A stretch of 36,275 bases of DNA from Chitinophagaceae bacterium (GTDB lineage: Bacteria; Bacteroidota; Bacteroidia; Chitinophagales; Chitinophagaceae): NCBI GenBank assembly GCA_947474815.1, contig CANJJU010000011.1:1-36275 (forward strand). The letters are read 5' to 3'. The notes beneath the pieces are model-generated. The model had not been told where the DNA came from. It searched no databases and saw nothing but the letters and a program-made list of their open reading frames with translations. Shown here in pieces: positions 18,680 to 28,782 of this stretch. The translations under genes were made by a program, and so were the position numbers. Each line of letters begins with the position of its first letter. The first letter of the stretch is position 1.

Positions 18680-19702
18680 GTGAAAATATCAAATGAAACT
18701 AAAGTTGGAGCACTAGCAGTCATTGTAATTACGCTCTTAATTCTTGGATTTAATTTTTTAAAAGGAAATCATGTTTTCAATAAAAGCATGACCCTCTACG
18801 CTAAATATTCAAACGTACAAGGTTTGGCGACATCAAATCCCGTTGTCATCAATGGGTTGCAGGTAGGAAGCATTGAAGACATTTCGAGTGATGAAAATAT
18901 GCGCGAACTTATCGTCACCCTTTCTCTTAAAGAAGACATCCTTATCCCCAACAATTCAATTGCGTTGATTATCCCCAATCCTTTAAGTTCTACAAAAATT
19001 GAAATTAAACTGGGAGATTCCAAGGTGTTTCTTCATAAAAATGATACGTTGTTTACCGAAGCACCTAAAGGCCTATTAGATGATGTAATGAAAAGAGTGG
19101 ACCCTGTTTTATTTGAAGTGAAAAATGCAGTAAGTTCTTTGGATACATTATTAGGAAACGTTAACGGCATCATTGACCCTTCCACGAAAAACAACATCAG
19201 TCATACCATTGACAATTTGAATAAGATTACCGCTTCTGTACTATTGTCTGTTTCTTCACTAGAGCAGATGCTGAATTCAAAAACAGGATCCATTGCTAAA
19301 ACGATGAATAATGCAAGTGCTATTACTGGAAATTTAGCCGCTAGCAATGGAAAAATTACACAGGTCGTAAACAACTTAGATGTCGTTACCGGAAAAATTG
19401 CCCAATTAGATTTACAAAAAACACTGGCTTCTCTTGACACGACTGTTACGGAATTGAAATCAACCATTAGTAAATTAAATAGCAGCGATGGATCCATCGG
19501 TCTATTGCTAAACGACCCTGCTTTATATAAAAACTTATCCTCCACAGGAAACAAATTAAATCTCTTATTGGATGATATTAGGGTGAACCCAAAACGATAT
19601 GTGAATGTTTCAGTTTTTGGTAAAAAACAAAAAATGACCACTTTAACCACACCCCTACCTGATACACTTAATTCGCCCTATATCAATAAGAAGAGCGAAT
19701 AG
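18680..19702 (+). CDS. MlaD/MCE family protein (GTG start)
   Basis: Single N-terminal TM, LYAKYSNVQGLATSNPVVINGLQVGSIEDI...IPNNSIALIIPNPLSSTKIEIKLG = MCE domain. Confidence 0.92.
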   Translation: MKISNETKVGALAVIVITLLILGFNFLKGNHVFNKSMTLYAKYSNVQGLATSNPVVINGLQVGSIEDISSDENMRELIVTLSLKEDILIPNNSIALIIPNPLSSTKIEIKLGDSKVFLHKNDTLFTEAPKGLLDDVMKRVDPVLFEVKNAVSSLDTLLGNVNGIIDPSTKNNISHTIDNLNKITASVLLSVSSLEQMLNSKTGSIAKTMNNASAITGNLAASNGKITQVVNNLDVVTGKIAQLDLQKTLASLDTTVTELKSTISKLNSSDGSIGLLLNDPALYKNLSSTGNKLNLLLDDIRVNPKRYVNVSVFGKKQKMTTLTTPLPDTLNSPYINKKSE

Positions 19703-19735
19703 TTTTTAATGTAAACTTATCTCAATTAACTTTCG

Positions 19736-21346
19736 TTGCATACATCTTATAAAATATCTTTTGTATTCTTTTTCGTATTTGTTGCACAGCTTGTTCAAGC
19801 GCAACAAACAACAATCTTACCCACATCAGATACCATCAAAGTCATTCAAATTATTGGCGCGCGCAGCTTAAGGCAAATCACTATCAATGATTCTACTATT
19901 CTAGAAACACTTGCAGGAAATGCTATTGTAAAACAAGGTCAAACGCTTCTTAAAGGCGACAGTATTATATTAAACAGACGCTTAGGGACAGCCGAAGTTT
20001 TTGGAAATGTACATATCAATGACGCAGATACTGTTATCACAGATGCTCAATACTTGAAGTATGTAGGAAATGAACAAATTGCCTATCTAAAAAAGAAGGT
20101 GAAATTTACAGACGGAAGAGCGCAACTACTCACAGACGACTTAGTCTATAATATAAAAACGGGCATCGCCACCTATTCTGGCGGAGGCAAAGTAATAAAC
20201 GACAAAACAGTATTAACCAGTAAAGACGCTGTTTACTACTCAGACACGAAAGATATTTTCTTTCAGAATGAGGTACACTTAACAGACCCTAAATACAATA
20301 TGGTGGCTGATAGCCTTCGATACAATACTGCTTTTAAAAACGCGTACTTCATCTCTCCCACTCACATAGTTAGCAAGGATGGAATCATTGATACCAAATC
20401 AGGAAGCTATAATTTAGAAACGGGCGAAGCCGTATTTCTAGAAAAAACAGTTTTTAGAGACAGTGGCCGTTTTATCGTTGGGAATAAAATTGCTTTCGAA
20501 GAAAAAACAGGCATCGTACAAATAGAAGGCAATGGTAAATTTATAGATAGCAGCAACAATGTAATCGTTTTAGGAAATCAAATATTGATTGATAAAAAAA
20601 ACAGCACATTTCTAGCTACTAGAAAGCCAGTTATGATACTATACCAAAAAAACGATAGTACGTATATCTCTGCTGATACTCTTTTTTCTGGAAGAAGAAT
20701 TAACAATAAAGATAAATTTATTAAAAAAGATACTTTACAAAAGACAGACAGCTTACAGCTCAACAATAGCACTAAAGACAGTATTCGTTATTTTATAGGC
20801 TTTCACCATGTGAGAATTTTCAACGACTCACTACAAGCTGTAAGCGATAGTTTACACTACTCCACAGAAGATTCTACTTTTAAACTTTTTCAACATCCTG
20901 TAGCTTGGAATGATAGCACACAAATTATAGGAGACACCATGTACTTATTTACCCAAAATCAAAAAGCAAAACAATTAGCCGTTTTTAACAACACCATGGT
21001 TATAAACAAAACCAAACAAGGATTCTATAATCAAATGGCCGGCAGAACACTGAATGCTTATTTTAAAGAGGGCAACATTGATTATATCAGAACAAAAGGG
21101 TCTCCTGCCGAAAGTATTTTTTATCCTCAAGACAATGACAGCGCCTATATTGGGATGGATAGAAGCAAAGGAGATGCTATAGATATCTTTTTTAACAAAA
21201 ATGAACTTTATAAAATCAAGTTCATCAATGATGTAACAGGGACCCTATATCCAATCAATCAAATTCCCGCTGACCAGAGGTATCTTAAACAGTTTAAATG
21301 GGAAAATGACAGACGTCCTAAAAATAAAATGGAAATATTTGAGTAA
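19736..21346 (+). CDS. OstA/LptA-like protein (TTG start likely)
   Basis: GNAIVKQGQTLLKGDSIILNRRLGTAEVFGNVHINDADTVITDAQYLKYVGNEQIAYLKKKVKFTDGRAQLLTDDLVYN OstA-type repeats. Confidence 0.87.
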   Translation: MHTSYKISFVFFFVFVAQLVQAQQTTILPTSDTIKVIQIIGARSLRQITINDSTILETLAGNAIVKQGQTLLKGDSIILNRRLGTAEVFGNVHINDADTVITDAQYLKYVGNEQIAYLKKKVKFTDGRAQLLTDDLVYNIKTGIATYSGGGKVINDKTVLTSKDAVYYSDTKDIFFQNEVHLTDPKYNMVADSLRYNTAFKNAYFISPTHIVSKDGIIDTKSGSYNLETGEAVFLEKTVFRDSGRFIVGNKIAFEEKTGIVQIEGNGKFIDSSNNVIVLGNQILIDKKNSTFLATRKPVMILYQKNDSTYISADTLFSGRRINNKDKFIKKDTLQKTDSLQLNNSTKDSIRYFIGFHHVRIFNDSLQAVSDSLHYSTEDSTFKLFQHPVAWNDSTQIIGDTMYLFTQNQKAKQLAVFNNTMVINKTKQGFYNQMAGRTLNAYFKEGNIDYIRTKGSPAESIFYPQDNDSAYIGMDRSKGDAIDIFFNKNELYKIKFINDVTGTLYPINQIPADQRYLKQFKWENDRRPKNKMEIFE

Positions 21347-21395
21347 CTTCCCTACAGATTGAAGACTCCCCTTCAACCAATCAACTAAGTCAGAC

Positions 21396-22730
21396 ATGAA
21401 AAGATGTTTACTGATTTTAATTTTCTTTTTATTCGGCGCAAATACATTTGCACAAGATCAGTTTGTAGGAAAATGGGAGATGATACTTTTACCCAGTAGT
21501 ACCTCTCCTATTAAAATGACATTAAACATAGGTGACCCTGAAAAAAGAATTTTATACCCAGCAAGTTTAACTATAGAATGCGACAGCTTCAACGCAAATT
21601 ATCATCTACTGCTTGTTAAGAAAAACATCAGACAACTCGGCATTAGCAGAAACAAAAAAATAATTTCCGAAATGCCCTTCAGCATTGGAAACTGGACGGT
21701 ATATTTAAATGGTATTTTTGATATCAGCAAAGACCTTAGAGGTAACTCCCTTCTAACAATCAATAGAATTGTCACCAACGACATGGTAGTTGCAATGCCA
21801 GAACTAACTCAATTCACGCCTACTCAAACATCAACGGCTACACGATTAAGTAGCTTCTTAAAAGACTCTATTATACAACTTCGCCAAACAAGCAAAATGC
21901 CTTGGAAAGATTCAGCCACTGCTGCAATCGTGTCCTTTCAATTGAATTCAACCTACTTTGGAATTGTGGAGTCCATTCACTTAAGAACAAAAGAAGGAAA
22001 TGTGAAATTCAATGAAAACAAAGACAACGACATCGTGTCCGTTTTCCTAAATGGAAATAAAATCATTGATGAAGTAGATTCTAGAAAAAAAAGACCGACT
22101 GAAGAATTTCTTTTAGACACCGGGTTGAATATAATTGCTTTTTTTGCAGACGACTATGGAACCAAAGGCGTATCTACAGCATCCGTTAATGTTGAATTTG
22201 ACAACAAAATAGTCCCTCTTGATTTTAAATTTATTAATAATATAGCAGCTACGTTTATTGTAGCTAAAATCTACTGCGACTATAACGAGAATGACAACAC
22301 TCGTTTTAAGGATTATTCAATGAATGACATAGATCAATCAAATGATATAAATAAACCTAGAAAGAATTCAAATGATAATAAATTACTTAGAGACAACAAA
22401 ACGATAGGAAGTATTTTGTCAACCTCTCAACAAATCACTCTTGCCATTTGGGATGATGCCATAGAAGATGGCGATAGTATTTCTTTAAATATTAATGGGA
22501 AGTGGATTGCACAAGGATTTCCTGTAAAGAAGAAACCTCAGTTTATTACTGTTACACTAGATCCTGGACCAAATACGATCACATTTGTAGCAGACAACCT
22601 CGGATCTATCATTCCCAACACATCTGTTTTAGAAATCATTGATGGCAATAAGAGAAAAGCATTTTACATTGAAACTGATCTAGGACAAAATAATCTCATC
22701 AAGATCTTCTACGATTTTAAACCCAGCTAA
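21396..22730 (+). CDS. Secreted hypothetical protein with two internally duplicated domains
   Basis: Signal peptide MKRCLLILIFFLFGANTFAQ; two related blocks (DIVSVFLNGNKI...YCDY and DSISLNINGKWI...FYDF). Confidence 0.8.
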   Translation: MKRCLLILIFFLFGANTFAQDQFVGKWEMILLPSSTSPIKMTLNIGDPEKRILYPASLTIECDSFNANYHLLLVKKNIRQLGISRNKKIISEMPFSIGNWTVYLNGIFDISKDLRGNSLLTINRIVTNDMVVAMPELTQFTPTQTSTATRLSSFLKDSIIQLRQTSKMPWKDSATAAIVSFQLNSTYFGIVESIHLRTKEGNVKFNENKDNDIVSVFLNGNKIIDEVDSRKKRPTEEFLLDTGLNIIAFFADDYGTKGVSTASVNVEFDNKIVPLDFKFINNIAATFIVAKIYCDYNENDNTRFKDYSMNDIDQSNDINKPRKNSNDNKLLRDNKTIGSILSTSQQITLAIWDDAIEDGDSISLNINGKWIAQGFPVKKKPQFITVTLDPGPNTITFVADNLGSIIPNTSVLEIIDGNKRKAFYIETDLGQNNLIKIFYDFKPS

Positions 22731-22810
22731 GCACATTCTGACCAAATAGAGCAAGAATGATTCTTTCTATTTCTTATTGCTAAAATTCCTGATTTTTAGT
22801 CCTTTTACCC

Positions 22811-22818
22811 TATTTTTG
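22811..22818 (+). promoter_or_regulatory. Putative -7 element TATTTTTG upstream of hppA
   Basis: Exact TAnnTTTG match 25 bp upstream of the proposed hppA start; no clear -33. Confidence 0.3.
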
Positions 22819-22842
22819 CCCTCCAAAAAACCGCTTAATTAT

Positions 22843-25251
22843 ATGATGGATAATTTGATTTACGCAGTTCCTTTAATGGGCTTGATTGGCCTATTGTACA
22901 CTTTTATTAAGTTCAGCTGGGTGTCTAAACAAGACGCTGGCTCTCCTAGAATGAAAGAAATCAGTAATTACATTGCAGAGGGTGCTATGGCATTCCTTAA
23001 AGCCGAGTGGAAGATTCTTGGCTATTTTGTGGTAATTGTAGCGCTATTGCTAGGATTTATGGCCTCTAAAAACGAAACAAGCCATTGGAGCATCGCCGTT
23101 GCTTTTGTAATTGGTGCTGTTTTTAGCGCAACCGCAGGGTATATTGGAATGAAAGTGGCTACCAAAGCAAATGTGCGTACAGCTGAAGCTGCTAAAACTA
23201 GCTTGTCTCGTGCATTAAAAGTGTCTTTTACTGGCGGATCTGTGATGGGATTAGGCGTGTCTGGACTAGCAGTATTAGGCCTTGGAGGTTTATTTATAAT
23301 TATCAAGCATTTTTTCTCTCCAGATGGAGACGCAGAAGGAATGTTGAGAACAATAGAAATTTTAACTGGGTTCTCTTTAGGAGCTGAATCGATTGCTTTG
23401 TTTGCTCGTGTAGGTGGAGGTATTTATACCAAAGCCGCAGATGTGGGCGCTGATTTAGTAGGTAAAGTAGAAGCAGGCATCCCGGAAGATGATCCTCGTA
23501 ATCCTGCAACCATCGCAGATAACGTAGGTGACAATGTAGGGGATGTAGCAGGAATGGGCGCTGATTTATTTGGCTCTTATGTTGCAACAGTACTTGCTAC
23601 AATGGTATTAGGACAAGAAGTTACTGGACCAAATGGCGCTAAATTGATAGATGCTTTTGGCGGTTTATCTCCTATTTTACTACCCATGTTAATCGCTGGA
23701 GTAGGAATACTATTATCAATCATTGGAACATTGTTTGTTCGCATAAATGAAAGCGCAGGATTAAATACAGCCTCTGTTCAAAGAGCTTTGAACATGGGGA
23801 ATTACGGTTCAATGGTACTAACAGCCATTGCTTGTTATTTTTTAGTGCTGAATGTTTTGCCTGAAACCATGACTTTACGTGGACTAGAATTTACTAGAAA
23901 TGGAGTTATTGGTGCAATTGCTGTTGGACTTATTGTAGGTACATTGATGAGCATCATTACTGAATATTACACTGCCATGGGAAAACGCCCTGTGTTGAGT
24001 ATTATTAAGCAATCAAGTACAGGTCATGCTACCAATATTATTGGTGGATTAGCAATAGGAATGGAATCAACCTTCTTGCCAATTTTAGTATTGGCTGCTG
24101 GGATATACGGCTCATTCGCTTGTGCTGGTTTATATGGCGTAGCTATTGCAGCTGCAGGAATGATGGCTACCACCGCTATGCAATTAGCGATTGATGCTTT
24201 TGGCCCTATTGCCGACAATGCAGGGGGAATTGCTGAAATGAGTGAATTACCTGCAGATGTTCGTGAAAAAACAGATATTCTTGATGCAGTAGGTAATACC
24301 ACTGCAGCAAGCGGAAAAGGCTTCGCAATTGCCTCAGCCGCATTAACTTCATTGGCTCTATTTGCTGCATTCGTGGGAGTTGCCATGCCAACCAATCAAC
24401 ATATTGACATTTATAAAGCACACGTTTTGGCTGCATTATTTGTAGGCGGAATGATCCCATTCATCTTCTCCTCACTAGCAATACGTGCTGTGGGAGAAGC
24501 GGCGATGGCAATGGTAGAAGAAGTACGCAGACAATTCAGAACCATTCCAGGAATCATGGAAGGTACTGGCAAACCAGAATACGATAAGTGTGTTGCCATT
24601 AGCACAGAAGCCTCTTTGAAAAAAATGATGTTGCCGGGTGCGATTACCATTATCTCTCCTATTTTAATAGGTTTTACGATGGGACCTGAAGCATTGGGTG
24701 GTTTCTTGGCTGGTGCAACTGTAAGTGGTGTTTTAATGGGTATTTTCCAAAACAACGCTGGTGGAGCTTGGGACAATGCGAAAAAATCTTTCGAAAAAGG
24801 CGTTGAGATTAATGGAGAAATGTTCTATAAAAAATCAGAACCGCACAAAGCCTCTGTAACAGGCGATACGGTGGGAGATCCATTTAAAGACACTTCTGGT
24901 CCATCTATGAATATTCTTATCAAATTGATGAGTATTGTTTCATTGGTTATTGCTCCTACATTAGCAAGTATGAATGTTGATAAGGATGCAAACGGTACGA
25001 TTCAAAAAGAAAATTCTATTACCCTGACTGTTGATAAAACTCCTGCTAATACTACGATACAGCCCTTCGTGGACCAACTTATTGCAGATAAACTAATCAA
25101 TATCGATAGCTGTTCCCTTACAATCAAGGACGGCGTTTTGACCATTAATGGCGTAGCTGTTTCTAAAGAAATTGCCGACAAATACAAAACAACGATCGAT
25201 AGCATTGGAGAGTTAAATATTGCTATGTCTACCAAAACAAGCAAGCCTTAA
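22843..25251 (+). CDS. hppA: K+-stimulated membrane-bound (probably Na+-translocating) pyrophosphatase with C-terminal extension
   Basis: [66 protein letters not shown] (Ala as in K+-dependent type). ORF track begins at 22777 but ATG at 22843/22846 is better. Confidence 0.95.
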   Translation: MMDNLIYAVPLMGLIGLLYTFIKFSWVSKQDAGSPRMKEISNYIAEGAMAFLKAEWKILGYFVVIVALLLGFMASKNETSHWSIAVAFVIGAVFSATAGYIGMKVATKANVRTAEAAKTSLSRALKVSFTGGSVMGLGVSGLAVLGLGGLFIIIKHFFSPDGDAEGMLRTIEILTGFSLGAESIALFARVGGGIYTKAADVGADLVGKVEAGIPEDDPRNPATIADNVGDNVGDVAGMGADLFGSYVATVLATMVLGQEVTGPNGAKLIDAFGGLSPILLPMLIAGVGILLSIIGTLFVRINESAGLNTASVQRALNMGNYGSMVLTAIACYFLVLNVLPETMTLRGLEFTRNGVIGAIAVGLIVGTLMSIITEYYTAMGKRPVLSIIKQSSTGHATNIIGGLAIGMESTFLPILVLAAGIYGSFACAGLYGVAIAAAGMMATTAMQLAIDAFGPIADNAGGIAEMSELPADVREKTDILDAVGNTTAASGKGFAIASAALTSLALFAAFVGVAMPTNQHIDIYKAHVLAALFVGGMIPFIFSSLAIRAVGEAAMAMVEEVRRQFRTIPGIMEGTGKPEYDKCVAISTEASLKKMMLPGAITIISPILIGFTMGPEALGGFLAGATVSGVLMGIFQNNAGGAWDNAKKSFEKGVEINGEMFYKKSEPHKASVTGDTVGDPFKDTSGPSMNILIKLMSIVSLVIAPTLASMNVDKDANGTIQKENSITLTVDKTPANTTIQPFVDQLIADKLINIDSCSLTIKDGVLTINGVAVSKEIADKYKTTIDSIGELNIAMSTKTSKP

Positions 25252-25273
25252 ACAACTAACCTTTTTTATGCTT

Positions 25274-25303
25274 AAAAGCTGGCTATATTAGCCAGCTTTT
25301 TTT
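25274..25303 (+). terminator. Intrinsic terminator of hppA
   Basis: Perfect 12-bp stem AAAAGCTGGCTA-TAT-TAGCCAGCTTTT followed by T tract. Confidence 0.92.
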
Positions 25304-26020
25304 ATGCGTATCATTAGCAGATACACCCAATCAAAAAGGACATCTTACCATCACTCTATATATAGCAAAGACACTGATAAGCATTCTCCCCCCATTTGCA
25401 ATAAAGAAACTAAAACACCCCGTCAAAACCTTTCCATTAATAAAAGCAATGGGAAAAGACACTAATAGACCACCCACCTAAAACATATCATAAAAATGCC
25501 ATTAATAAGATAGTCTTAAAGCCAAAAAAAAGATGCAATTGCTGCCAAAATAGGAGGCAGCAGATCAGAATTATGATATTACTTTAAAATGCAATATGAA
25601 TTAATATAATTTAAAATGCCATGGATGGGTCTTTAAAAAAAAGGAATAAATATAAAATAATAAGGGGGCTACTATACCTAAGATATTACAGAATAAATAT
25701 CAATAATATTAATTTTAATTATAATGTTTATTTTTATATAACTATTAACTTTATTTAAGTCTTTTTGCGTATTGATTATGAGTGTTTTAAGTCAATATTT
25801 TCAATTAAAACTAGCAATCTTACAATTTTTACATATTAAGTCAAATAAACTATCTTAAGTTTATTTATTATATGTAATTTTTAATTATATAATATGATTT
25901 ATATACTTGTAAAACATTACTTTAACTTAAATTTTAAATACTACTTTTTTTACTATTGATATAGGACCAGATTAATGTGCCTAAAAACGCATATTACTAA
26001 ATAATTTATCATGGTTTTTC

Positions 26021-26049
26021 TTGAAAAAAATGACGACTTATTACCTTTA
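26021..26049 (+). promoter_or_regulatory. Putative promoter for LEA2-like lipoprotein gene
   Basis: TTG (26021-26023) N18 TACCTTTA (26042-26049), 7/8 match to TAnnTTTG. Confidence 0.35.
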
Positions 26050-26088
26050 GGAAAATTGAATTACTTTTACCTTCTATCAAATTGAAAT

Positions 26089-26556
26089 ATGAAAAGCATC
26101 TTTTCCCCTCTTGCCCCCTGCCTCCTACTTTATCTAATATTGACGTTTTCCTGTAGCGCTCCAAAAGACCTAGAGTTTAGAGAATTTAAAAACTTGAGCC
26201 TTCAAAAAGTAGGGTTTTCTGGAACGACTTTAAAAGTGGATTTGGTGTACTTTAATCCAAATAAGATGAGTTTGGAGCTCAATCGGACCGACCTAGATAT
26301 CTATGTAAATGACAATTTCTTTGGTCATTCTACTCAAAACATTCAAGTGAAAATCCCTAGAAAACAGGTTTTTTCTATCCCATTAGCAGTGGAGGTTGAC
26401 ATGAAAAATCTACTAAAAAACAGCCTTGCCGGACTGCTAAATAAAGAAGTCACTATACGAGTAGTGGGTAAGATAAAAGTGGGTAAAGCGGGGGTATTTA
26501 AAACCTTCCCATTGGACTATAAGACAGTCCAGAAAACGCCCGCATTTGAGTGGTAA
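26089..26556 (+). CDS. LEA type 2 family lipoprotein
   Basis: Lipobox-like ILTFSCSAP; LQKVGFSGTTLKVDLVYFNPNKMSLELNRTDLDIYVNDNFFG...VPRKQVFSIPLAVEVDMKNLL-like LEA2 pattern. Confidence 0.83.
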   Translation: MKSIFSPLAPCLLLYLILTFSCSAPKDLEFREFKNLSLQKVGFSGTTLKVDLVYFNPNKMSLELNRTDLDIYVNDNFFGHSTQNIQVKIPRKQVFSIPLAVEVDMKNLLKNSLAGLLNKEVTIRVVGKIKVGKAGVFKTFPLDYKTVQKTPAFEW

Positions 26557-26559
26557 TCC

Positions 26560-26907
26560 TTAATTTTTAATTGGCTTGGTTCTGCAAGGCTTTGGCAAGT
26601 GATTATAAGTAGCTTCATCGGCTTCTACGTCGTCGGCATCATAACCGGTATTAGCGATATGCGTTTTCACCTCCTCGACATTTGTCCTATCCTTTATCCA
26701 GTTAACTGTTGTAGTCTTGTTTTTGAGGTCTACAAGAGCCCCAGTAACGCCCTCTTGACGAGTCAAGTAGTTTTCTATCCTACGCTTGCAGTAATCACAA
26801 TGCACGCCAGGCGTTTGTATAACAGCTTTCTGTGTGGTAGCTTGTTGCGCTTTGCCTATTAATACAAAGCCTAAGAACAAAGAGACAGTCAAAATGAGTT
26901 GTTTCAT
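26560..26907 (-). CDS. Secreted heavy-metal-associated (HMA) domain protein
   Basis: Signal peptide; VIQTPGVHCDYCKRRIENYLTRQEGVTGALVDLKNKTTTVNWIKDRTNVEEVKTHIANTGYDAD. Confidence 0.88.
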   Translation of the reverse strand: MKQLILTVSLFLGFVLIGKAQQATTQKAVIQTPGVHCDYCKRRIENYLTRQEGVTGALVDLKNKTTTVNWIKDRTNVEEVKTHIANTGYDADDVEADEATYNHLPKPCRTKPIKN

Positions 26908-26928
26908 CTTAAATTATTAATAAGTGTA

Positions 26929-27561
26929 TTAAATACCAGTCCAAGTAGAGGGACTTTCTCTCCATTGTAAGAGCGCTTCCACCTCCTTTTGACCAATTAG
27001 GTTATTCTCCTTAGCCAAGTCAATCAACACGCCATAATTTGTTAAGGAAACAAGTGTAACACCTGCTTTCTCAAACGCCTCCTTAGCCACTGGAAAGCCA
27101 TAATTAAAGATGGATACCATTCCAATCACCTCCGCTCCTGCTTGCCTTAAGACCTCACAAACTTGCAAGCTGCTATTGCCTGTAGAAATTAGATCTTCTA
27201 TTACTAGTACTTTCTTTCCTTTTTCTAAAAATCCTTCGATTTGATTTCCCAAGCCGTGTTCTTTGGGTTTGGGGCGAACATACACAAATGGAAGCTTTAG
27301 CTGATCTGCTGCCATTGCTCCCCAAGATATCCCTGCGGTGGCCACTCCTGCCAGCACTTCTGCTTCGGGGAACTGTTCAAATATTACACTACATAATTCG
27401 CTTTTAATGAAATCTCGATCATAGGGAAATGACAACACTTTTCTATTGTCGCAATAAATGGGACTTTTCCATCCACTTGCCCAAGTATAAGGTTCTTGCG
27501 CATTCAGTTTCACTGCTTGCACATGCAATAATCTTGATGCCAGTGCTTTTTCATTTGTCAT
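26929..27561 (-). CDS. pyrE: Orotate phosphoribosyltransferase
   Basis: WASGWKSPIYCDNRKVLSFP...VLAGVATAGISWGA...VYVRPKPKEHGLGNQIEG...VLVIEDLISTGNSSL. Confidence 0.97.
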   Translation of the reverse strand: MTNEKALASRLLHVQAVKLNAQEPYTWASGWKSPIYCDNRKVLSFPYDRDFIKSELCSVIFEQFPEAEVLAGVATAGISWGAMAADQLKLPFVYVRPKPKEHGLGNQIEGFLEKGKKVLVIEDLISTGNSSLQVCEVLRQAGAEVIGMVSIFNYGFPVAKEAFEKAGVTLVSLTNYGVLIDLAKENNLIGQKEVEALLQWRESPSTWTGI

Positions 27562-27634
27562 GTTACAAATATAATAACTAAATCATCCTTTTTTAGAGCA
27601 ATGCTTTATTTTTATACACTATAATCTACACTTC

Positions 27635-28264
27635 ATGAAAATTGTCATTTACATTAACGAGAAACCTATTTACTTATGCGATACAATAGATGAACAATTA
27701 AAAGAATTGCTGCATCATCCAGAAGTTATTTATATAGATGAATTATCCACCAATGCCATCAACAGCGTTATTCATGAAATAAAAAACAACCATTCATCCA
27801 TTGGCATAATTTACAATAGTGATTTTGAAAAATTAAAAAAGAAATTTTTTGACCACTTCCATTTGATAGAAGCTGCAGGAGGAGTTGTTCAAAATAACCA
27901 TCAAGAATTGCTTTTTATTTTCAGAAAAGGGAAGTGGGATTTACCCAAAGGGAAAATGGAAAACAAAGAAACACCCGGCACATGTGCAGAAAGAGAAATA
28001 GAAGAGGAAACGGGTGTAAAGCAATTGACATTAAAAAATAAAATAACTGAAACCTACCATGTGTATGAGGATTTCGGCAAGCACATACTAAAAATTACAC
28101 ACTGGTTTTATTTCACTTGTGATAACAATCAACTGCTACAACCACAGCTGGAAGAAGACATCACGGAAATCAAATGGATTGAAACAAAGGACATCCATAG
28201 CCCCTTGTCTAATACGTATCAAACAATCAAAGATGTATTAAGCACTTTCCTTCGTTCTCTATAA
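27635..28264 (+). CDS. NUDIX hydrolase
   Basis: AAGGVVQNNHQELLFIFRKGKWDLPKGKMENKETPGTCAEREIEEETGV = Nudix box. Confidence 0.94.
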   Translation: MKIVIYINEKPIYLCDTIDEQLKELLHHPEVIYIDELSTNAINSVIHEIKNNHSSIGIIYNSDFEKLKKKFFDHFHLIEAAGGVVQNNHQELLFIFRKGKWDLPKGKMENKETPGTCAEREIEEETGVKQLTLKNKITETYHVYEDFGKHILKITHWFYFTCDNNQLLQPQLEEDITEIKWIETKDIHSPLSNTYQTIKDVLSTFLRSL

Positions 28265-28275
28265 ATGACAACCCT

Positions 28276-28761
28276 TTATTTCTTACGTATTGTTTCATTA
28301 ACCGCCTCAGGAAGAAATTGCGACACATCGCCTCCATTATTTAGCACATCACGTACAAGTGTAGAGGCAACTGATGTATATTGAGGCAAGCAGGTAAGAA
28401 AAACCGTTTCGATATTTTTAGCAATGCTCCGATTCATATCAGCAATCGCCTTTTCATACTCAAAGTCATTAACATACCGAATGCCTCTCAAAATGAAATT
28501 AGCGCCTACCATTTTACAACATTCCACGGTGAGGCCATCATATATCACTGCTTCTACTTTATCATTGCCGGCATAAATTTTATTAATCCAATCTAAACGC
28601 TGCTGTTCACTAAACATAGGTTTTTTATTTACATTCCTACCTATGCCAATATACACTTTATCAAACAAGGGTAAAGCCCGGTCAATAATATCAGTATGAC
28701 CCAATGTAACAGGATCAAACGTTCCAGGGAATAGACAAATTCGGCTCATATCAAAACTCAT
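28276..28761 (-). CDS. coaD: Pantetheine-phosphate adenylyltransferase (start may be 28749)
   Basis: RICLFPGTFDPVTLGHTDIIDRALPLFDKVYIGIG...FILRGIRYVNDFEYEKAIADMNR. Confidence 0.97.
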   Translation of the reverse strand: MSFDMSRICLFPGTFDPVTLGHTDIIDRALPLFDKVYIGIGRNVNKKPMFSEQQRLDWINKIYAGNDKVEAVIYDGLTVECCKMVGANFILRGIRYVNDFEYEKAIADMNRSIAKNIETVFLTCLPQYTSVASTLVRDVLNNGGDVSQFLPEAVNETIRKK

Positions 28762-28782
28762 TTAAAATGTAACATAAAACTA

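Noticed and set aside
22777-22842. Upstream TTG-initiated extension of hppA
   Set aside because: Overlaps a TATTTTTG promoter-like element; ATG at 22843/22846 gives the expected N-terminus.
23022-25244. Several minus-strand ORFs antisense to hppA (23022, 23303, 24024, 24206, 24411, 25002)
   Set aside because: Antisense artefacts over a strongly supported coding gene; Ala/Pro-rich mirror composition.
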